Shown in pieces: positions 5,611 through 9,834 of a stretch of DNA of 9,834 bases (position 1 is its first letter; every line of letters starts with the position of its first letter). Source of the DNA: Desulfatitalea sp. GTDB lineage: Bacteria; Desulfobacterota; Desulfobacteria; Desulfobacterales; Desulfosarcinaceae. Location of the stretch: assembly GCA_013041835.1 (NCBI GenBank), contig JABDRH010000175.1, positions 1 through 9,834 on the forward strand, given 5' to 3'. Made by a program: the position numbers and the translations under genes. The notes below the pieces were generated by a model. The model was not told where the DNA came from. It made no database searches and saw only the letters and a list, made by a program, of their open reading frames with translations.

Positions 5611-7257
5611 ATGAGCCTTGAGGAAAAAGAGACCATTCTGTTTGTCGATGACGAAGAGAGCATCATCGACATCGCCTACACTTACTTTTCCAGCAAAGGG
5701 TATCATGTCCTGACCGCCGGTAACGGCAAGGAGGCCGTGGCGCTGCTCGCTGAAAAGCACGTGGATTGCTGTTTCACGGACATCAACATGCCCGAGATGG
5801 ACGGCATGGAACTGGCCGAGTTCATCCGCAAGCATGACAACACCATCCCGGTGGTCATCATGACCGGTTACCCCTCCTTGGAGAACACCATCCAGACGCT
5901 GAAAAACGGTGTGGTGGACTTTTTGGTCAAACCGGTCAACCTGCAGCAGATGGAACTGTGTGTTCAGCGGGTGCTGCGCGAGCGGCGTTTGTTCATCAAA
6001 AACGTCATTCTGAGCAAGGAGGTCGAAGGCAAGGAGCGGCTCGAACGGCTAAACAGCGAGCTGCTGCATAAGGTCGAGGAGCTGAACATCCTGAATCGCA
6101 TCTTGTCTGATTTTTCCACCCTGCGTGAAAGTTCGGATGTGTTCAACCACCTGGTGGACACGGCGGTGGAGATCGTTCACGCCGACGCGTCCTGCTTTTA
6201 CCTTATCAACAACGAAGCCGACGCCCCGATTCCCATCGCTTTGGCAGGCGCACCGTGGACCCACAGGCTCACCGCGGTGGACAACGCCAACCCGTATGCA
6301 CACCTTACCAATCCCATAGCCCCTCGGCTACGCACCTTGATCAAAGAAGTCCTCGAGGACGACCAGCCCTTGATCATTGCCGCCAACAAAGGCCAAATGA
6401 ACGGGCTGCCCGAGCATTTGCACTCGCTGATGCTGGTGCCTCTGAAGATCCGCGCCAAAAACCTGGGCGTATTGATGGCCGTTATTTGCCGTGGCAAGCG
6501 CCGTTTCAATGAAAAGGATCTTTATTACCTCGATTTCATGAACAAGAAGGCCTCGACAGGCATCGAAAACCTAGCTTTGTACGAGAATATTTATAACAAT
6601 CTACTGGCGACGCTTTATGCTTTCGTCAAAGCGATCGAAGCGCGCGATCCATATACCAAGCAGCATTCCAGCCGCGTGACGCTGATTGCCATCAGCCTGG
6701 CCAAATCCATGGGCTGCAGTGAAGAAGAACAAGACATCCTGAATGTGGCTGGGCTGCTGCACGACATCGGCAAGATCGGCATACGGGACGAGATCCTGCT
6801 CAAACCCGGGCGGTTGGATGCCGATGAGTACCGCATCATCCAGCAGCATCCCATTATCGGGTGCGAAATCATGGGACAATTGGGATTGTGGACAAGGGAA
6901 AAACATATTGTGCGCGGCCACCACGAACGGTTTGACGGCACCGGCTATCCGGACCGTCTGGCCGGCCGGCAGATTCCCCTGCTGGCCCGCATCCTCAGCG
7001 TGGCCGATGTCTACGACGCCATCGCCTCGGACCGTGCCTACCGTGCCCGCATGTCCGAAGAAAAGATCCTGGAGATCATGTACGGCGGCGCCGGTACCCA
7101 ATTCGACCCCGAAATTATTGAAGTTTTCCGAAATCTGTATGAATCCGGTGAGTTGGAAGAAGCCCTTTCGACCGAATGCGACCCGCCGGCATCCCAAGCA
7201 GACCCGGCCGATCGTCCGCCCAACCGCAGCGTCGCCGGCGGTGCCGGTGCCGCTTGA
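5611..7257 (+). CDS. Response regulator with receiver, GAF and HD-GYP domains (predicted c-di-GMP phosphodiesterase)
   Basis: 548 aa, cytoplasmic. Residues 8-120 are a CheY-like receiver: acidic pair Asp13/Asp14, phospho-acceptor Asp57 in 'FTDINMPEMDG', Thr85 and Lys107 in 'FLVKPVN'. Residues about 125-165 form a charged helical linker, probably coiled coil. Residues about 170-325 resemble a GAF sensor domain. Residues about 330-510 are HD-GYP, with His352, 'HDIGKIGI' (His384/Asp385), His413 in 'QQHP', 'HHERFDGTGYP' (His437/His438, Asp442) and the late 'VADVYDA' helix. All expected metal-ligand motifs are present, so it should hydrolyse cyclic di-GMP when active. The last 28 residues are Pro/Ala/Asp-rich and probably disordered. 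No histidine kinase is adjacent, so the input is an orphan or distant kinase plus whatever the GAF domain binds. The start codon has only a weak GCGGGA-like ribosome site. It is likely to influence the motile-sessile switch or surface traits. Confidence 0.93.
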   Translation: MSLEEKETILFVDDEESIIDIAYTYFSSKGYHVLTAGNGKEAVALLAEKHVDCCFTDINMPEMDGMELAEFIRKHDNTIPVVIMTGYPSLENTIQTLKNGVVDFLVKPVNLQQMELCVQRVLRERRLFIKNVILSKEVEGKERLERLNSELLHKVEELNILNRILSDFSTLRESSDVFNHLVDTAVEIVHADASCFYLINNEADAPIPIALAGAPWTHRLTAVDNANPYAHLTNPIAPRLRTLIKEVLEDDQPLIIAANKGQMNGLPEHLHSLMLVPLKIRAKNLGVLMAVICRGKRRFNEKDLYYLDFMNKKASTGIENLALYENIYNNLLATLYAFVKAIEARDPYTKQHSSRVTLIAISLAKSMGCSEEEQDILNVAGLLHDIGKIGIRDEILLKPGRLDADEYRIIQQHPIIGCEIMGQLGLWTREKHIVRGHHERFDGTGYPDRLAGRQIPLLARILSVADVYDAIASDRAYRARMSEEKILEIMYGGAGTQFDPEIIEVFRNLYESGELEEALSTECDPPASQADPADRPPNRSVAGGAGAA

Positions 7258-7299
7258 TCCCCTTTTGATTTTCTTTCCCGATTGGTCTATATCTACCTG

Positions 7300-7321
7300 C
7301 CAAACGCTTTTGCGGATTTGG
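7300..7321 (+). repeat. Hairpin just before the unknown membrane protein start
   Basis: CCAAACGC pairs with GCG and TTTGG (two-base bulge) around a TTTT loop, ending seven bases before the ATG at 7329. The hairpin fills the place where a Shine-Dalgarno would be, and none is visible. It may modulate translation of the downstream gene, or it may be chance. Confidence 0.3.
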
Positions 7322-7328
7322 TCTCGAT

Positions 7329-8234
7329 ATGCCCCCTTGGTATGCCCCCACAACTTTCAATGCATGGTGCCGACGGCTGCTGACGCCTGGAACAGTCCTG
7401 TTTGTCATTGTCCTGGGGGCCATAGTGGCCACCGAATTGCTGTTCGATTGGGCGGAAAAGGCGGTAGGGGCCTACCTTGTCACCACCAATGAATTCCGGC
7501 CCGAGTCCGGCGCCATCTGGGAACAAGGCCGCCAGAGCGATACCGCACGGCAAACCCTGGCCGAATATGCCGACCGGCGCCGTCATTCCCAGCGGCAGGT
7601 CCGGCAGGCCGATACGCTCGGTCGACTGCTGGATGGGGTGGACGCCGCTCAGGGCGCCATGGTGTCCGCCGACCACTTTCTCGAACTTTACCTGAAGCTG
7701 CCGCCGGTTTTGTCCCATCAAATCGTTTCCGCCCATGATCTGTTGGCCCTGACCGCCTCCGGGCGTTGGGCGCGAACCTTCCTTGAGCATCAAGGCCGGG
7801 ATATGCGCATCTATCTGTTGGATGACCGCAACCAGGTCGTCCACCGTTTGAACATCGACGCCAACCTGCTGGTGCATGTCAAGCGCGGCGAGGTGGCCGT
7901 GGGCGCCACCCTGGACCGAATTTCGGACTTTGCGGCGCACATATACCCAGCCGAGCGTTTTTTTCGCACGCTCAATACCTTTGATGAGCTGGCGCGCGCG
8001 CGCATCGTGGCTGATCCTGAGGCGCTTTTGCGACTCAAGGGGCGCATCCAGCGCGTCGGCATATCAGAGGTCACTTTTGGTGAAAGCGTTGATTTGGGAT
8101 TCGAGGTGGCGGCCGTGGAGGGTCCCAAGGTGATTCTGATGCAGGGGGTGGCCGGCGACGTGCGTCGCCTGCAGCGGGTCCTGGTATCCGAGGAAGCATC
8201 ACAGCGGACATGGTCCCGGGAGGTGTTGCCTTGA
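7329..8234 (+). CDS. Single-pass membrane protein of unknown function, coupled to the class A PBP
   Basis: 301 aa; I do not recognise a family. Residues about 20-40 (an Arg-Arg pair before, 'VLFVIVLGAIVATELLF' within) form one N-terminal membrane segment, so the rest should lie in the periplasm. Residues about 60-150 are mostly helical and charged ('TARQTLAEYADRRRHSQRQ' and on). Residues about 155-285 are a mixed alpha/beta region with 'MRIYLLDDRNQVVHRLNI' and a strand-rich 'VTFGESVDLGFEVAAV' near 248-263. No lipobox, catalytic motif or repeat is obvious. The start codon lacks a clear ribosome site, but no nearby alternative exists. The stop TGA overlaps the TTG start of the PBP gene, so the two are translationally coupled. 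The inferred role is accessory to cell-wall synthesis, either regulating or helping the PBP; this rests on context only. Confidence 0.82.
   Translation: MPPWYAPTTFNAWCRRLLTPGTVLFVIVLGAIVATELLFDWAEKAVGAYLVTTNEFRPESGAIWEQGRQSDTARQTLAEYADRRRHSQRQVRQADTLGRLLDGVDAAQGAMVSADHFLELYLKLPPVLSHQIVSAHDLLALTASGRWARTFLEHQGRDMRIYLLDDRNQVVHRLNIDANLLVHVKRGEVAVGATLDRISDFAAHIYPAERFFRTLNTFDELARARIVADPEALLRLKGRIQRVGISEVTFGESVDLGFEVAAVEGPKVILMQGVAGDVRRLQRVLVSEEASQRTWSREVLP
8218..8223 (+). promoter_or_regulatory. Shine-Dalgarno deciding the TTG start of the PBP gene
   Basis: GGGAGG (followed by T, close to the full anti-16S complement) lies inside the end of the preceding gene, seven bases before the TTG at 8231. 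It supports the unusual start codon; the next candidate, GTG at 8243, would be too far away. Confidence 0.72.
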
Positions 8235-9834
8235 GCATCATCGTGCCGGTGTTGCGGCGGCTGACGGATATCACGGCCTTGTTGTTGACCCTGGGCGGTG
8301 CCGCCTTGATTGTCGCGCTCATCCTGACGCTGGGCATCATCAAGGATCTGCCCAGCGTTCCCGAACCTCTTCGCCGTATTATCGAGACCCCGGCCACGGA
8401 AATCTACGCCGCCAACGGCGAACGCATCCTGCAAATCGGCGGACACGACTATGTGCCTCTGGATCAAGTCGCCATTGATTTCCTGCAGGCCATTCTGGCC
8501 ACCGAAGATCACCGGTTCTGGGAACATCACGGCATCAATAAAATGCGCACCCTCAAGGCGCTGTGGACCACCATAGCCGACGGCCGTCTACAGGGGGCCT
8601 CCACCATCACCCAGCAATTGGCCAAGAATCTGTTTTTCAGTTTCGAGCAGACGTATGCCCGCAAAGTTAAAGAACTGCTTGTTTCTTTTCAGATTGAATC
8701 CCAGTTCAGCAAGCACGAAATTCTGGAGGCCTATGTCAACCAGATCTATTTCGAGCCGCGGGCCCAGGGGATCGCTTCGGCCGCGCGCCATTTTTTCGGT
8801 AAACGCGCGGCTCAACTCTCCCTTGCGGAATCGGCCCTGCTGGCCGGACTGCCCAAATCTCCTACGCGGTACAATCCGCTGCGGTATCCGGATCGCGCCA
8901 AAACACGCCAACAGATTGTTTTAGCGCGTATGGTCGCGGCAGGTTTCATTTCGCCGACCGAGGCCGAGGCGGCCGCCGCCGAGCCGCTGACGTTCGGCCG
9001 TCAAGGGGGAGAGGCGTTGGTTGGGGAGTACTTTGTGGATTGGGTCCTCAAGGACCTGGAGGATCGATATGGCGCCCAGGTTGTCTACCATGGCGGTTTG
9101 AAGGTGACCACCACCGTTGACCTGCAACTTCAGCGCCTGGCGGAGTCCGTCCTGGTTCAAGGCCTGCAGACAACGGAAGGACTACTGCAGCCGCCATCCG
9201 CCACCGATGGCGCCGATGAGGTTCAGGGGGCCCTGGTGTCCGTGCAGGTAAACTCCGGTGCTGTCAAGGCCATGGTGGGCGGACGGGATTATGCCCACAG
9301 TGAATTTAACCGGGCCGTGGCCGGTAATCGGCTGCCGGGTTCGGGTTTTAAACCGTTTTTGTATTATACCGCCTTCGAACGCCTGGGCCTTACACCCGCT
9401 TCGGTCCTGAAGGATCAGCCGGTAAGCCTGGCCGTGGACGGCGCATCGGATTGGCGGCCGCGAAACTTCAGGCGTGAATACCAGGGGCCACTTATCCTTA
9501 AAAAAGCCTTTGCCGAATCCGTCAACAGCATTGCCGCCCAACTGGTGGCCCTGACCGGACCACAGCCGGTGATCGATACTGCCAGGCGTTGTGGCATCGA
9601 GAGCCCCTTGGCGCCGGTCTACTCCGTGGCGTTGGGCACCTCGGGGGTCAGTCCGCTGGAAATGGCCGCCGCATTCGGCACCCTGGCGGCCGGCGGAATG
9701 CATTATTCCCCATTTGGCGTCTGGCGGGTGGAAGACTGGGACGGCCAAGTGCTAGAGGAACACATCGTCAGTGGTGAGCAGGTCTTGGACCCCCGGTTGA
9801 CCTACCAGGTGGTGGACTTGCTCCAGGGTGTTCT
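8231..9834 (+). CDS. Class A penicillin-binding protein, PBP1A type (3' end beyond window)
   Basis: 534 codons are visible; the C-terminus is missing. It is a bifunctional enzyme that polymerises lipid II glycan (GT51) and cross-links peptides (transpeptidase) in the periplasm. Residues about 12-38 are the membrane anchor behind a very short cytoplasmic tail. The GT51 domain (about 60-240) has 'ATEDHRFWEHHG' with catalytic Glu92, 'GASTITQQLAKNLF', 'RKVKELL', 'ILEAYVNQIYF' and 'HFFGKRAAQLSLAESALLAGL'. The transpeptidase has 'LPGSGFKPF' with active Ser371 and Lys374, then 'SVN' (Ser430, Asn432); the KTG box lies past the edge. Two small departures: GAST instead of the usual GGST, and 'YFEPRAQG' where most members have 'YFG.GAYG'. 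The start is TTG, overlapping the upstream stop as TTGA, with a good Shine-Dalgarno. An exact subgroup cannot be fixed from a partial protein. Confidence 0.93.
   Translation, partial: MSIIVPVLRRLTDITALLLTLGGAALIVALILTLGIIKDLPSVPEPLRRIIETPATEIYAANGERILQIGGHDYVPLDQVAIDFLQAILATEDHRFWEHHGINKMRTLKALWTTIADGRLQGASTITQQLAKNLFFSFEQTYARKVKELLVSFQIESQFSKHEILEAYVNQIYFEPRAQGIASAARHFFGKRAAQLSLAESALLAGLPKSPTRYNPLRYPDRAKTRQQIVLARMVAAGFISPTEAEAAAAEPLTFGRQGGEALVGEYFVDWVLKDLEDRYGAQVVYHGGLKVTTTVDLQLQRLAESVLVQGLQTTEGLLQPPSATDGADEVQGALVSVQVNSGAVKAMVGGRDYAHSEFNRAVAGNRLPGSGFKPFLYYTAFERLGLTPASVLKDQPVSLAVDGASDWRPRNFRREYQGPLILKKAFAESVNSIAAQLVALTGPQPVIDTARRCGIESPLAPVYSVALGTSGVSPLEMAAAFGTLAAGGMHYSPFGVWRVEDWDGQVLEEHIVSGEQVLDPRLTYQVVDLLQGV

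Noticed and set aside
6601..7353. Minus-strand 250-codon frame opposite the HD-GYP region
   Set aside because: It is antisense to an intact HD-GYP domain; a mirror of its codon pattern.
7293..8530. Minus-strand frames opposite the unknown protein and the PBP start
   Set aside because: These are shadow frames; the plus strand has gene overlap, a Shine-Dalgarno and a conserved PBP.

Overview
The window looks like a piece of a Gram-negative chromosome with moderately high GC. The best guess is a Desulfobacterota-type (former Deltaproteobacteria) anaerobe. This is inferred from the gene mix (a REC-GAF-HD-GYP regulator, an HMG-CoA-lyase-like enzyme, a class A PBP, and exported STN / carboxypeptidase-regulatory-like proteins) and from -24/-12 (sigma-54) promoter motifs. 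No single marker fixes the taxon. I saw no tRNA, rRNA, CRISPR array or insertion sequence.

Left part, minus strand (1-4053): a two-gene transcription unit reads leftwards. First comes an exported 277-aa protein with an STN-like (secretin/TonB short N-terminal-like) domain and a very basic C-terminal tail. Ten bases later a very large secreted protein starts; it is open for 1069 codons and runs off the left edge. That protein has a signal peptide, three acidic DxDxDG-type loops, a striking tryptophan-rich segment, a methionine-rich segment, and about eight beta-sandwich repeats of the carboxypeptidase regulatory-like type. Upstream of the pair lies a divergent intergenic region (4054-4539) with two candidate sigma-54 promoters facing the pair. 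Between them are two inverted repeats, placed where an enhancer-binding protein would bind.

Right part, plus strand (4540-9834): an HMG-CoA-lyase-family enzyme, in which a normally acidic active-site position is Gln; then an orphan response regulator with receiver, GAF and HD-GYP domains (predicted cyclic-di-GMP phosphodiesterase); then a membrane-anchored protein of unknown function; then a class A penicillin-binding protein. The PBP starts at a TTG overlapping the stop of the unknown gene (TTGA) and runs off the right edge. This tight coupling makes the unknown protein a candidate partner of peptidoglycan synthesis.

The most interesting part is the left pair. STN and carboxypeptidase-regulatory-like domains are joined in one chain in SusC-type TonB receptors, but here they lie in two separate exported proteins under apparent sigma-54 control. 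I cannot name a known system for it. The large protein and the PBP are both cut by the window ends, so their termini and outer neighbours are unknown.
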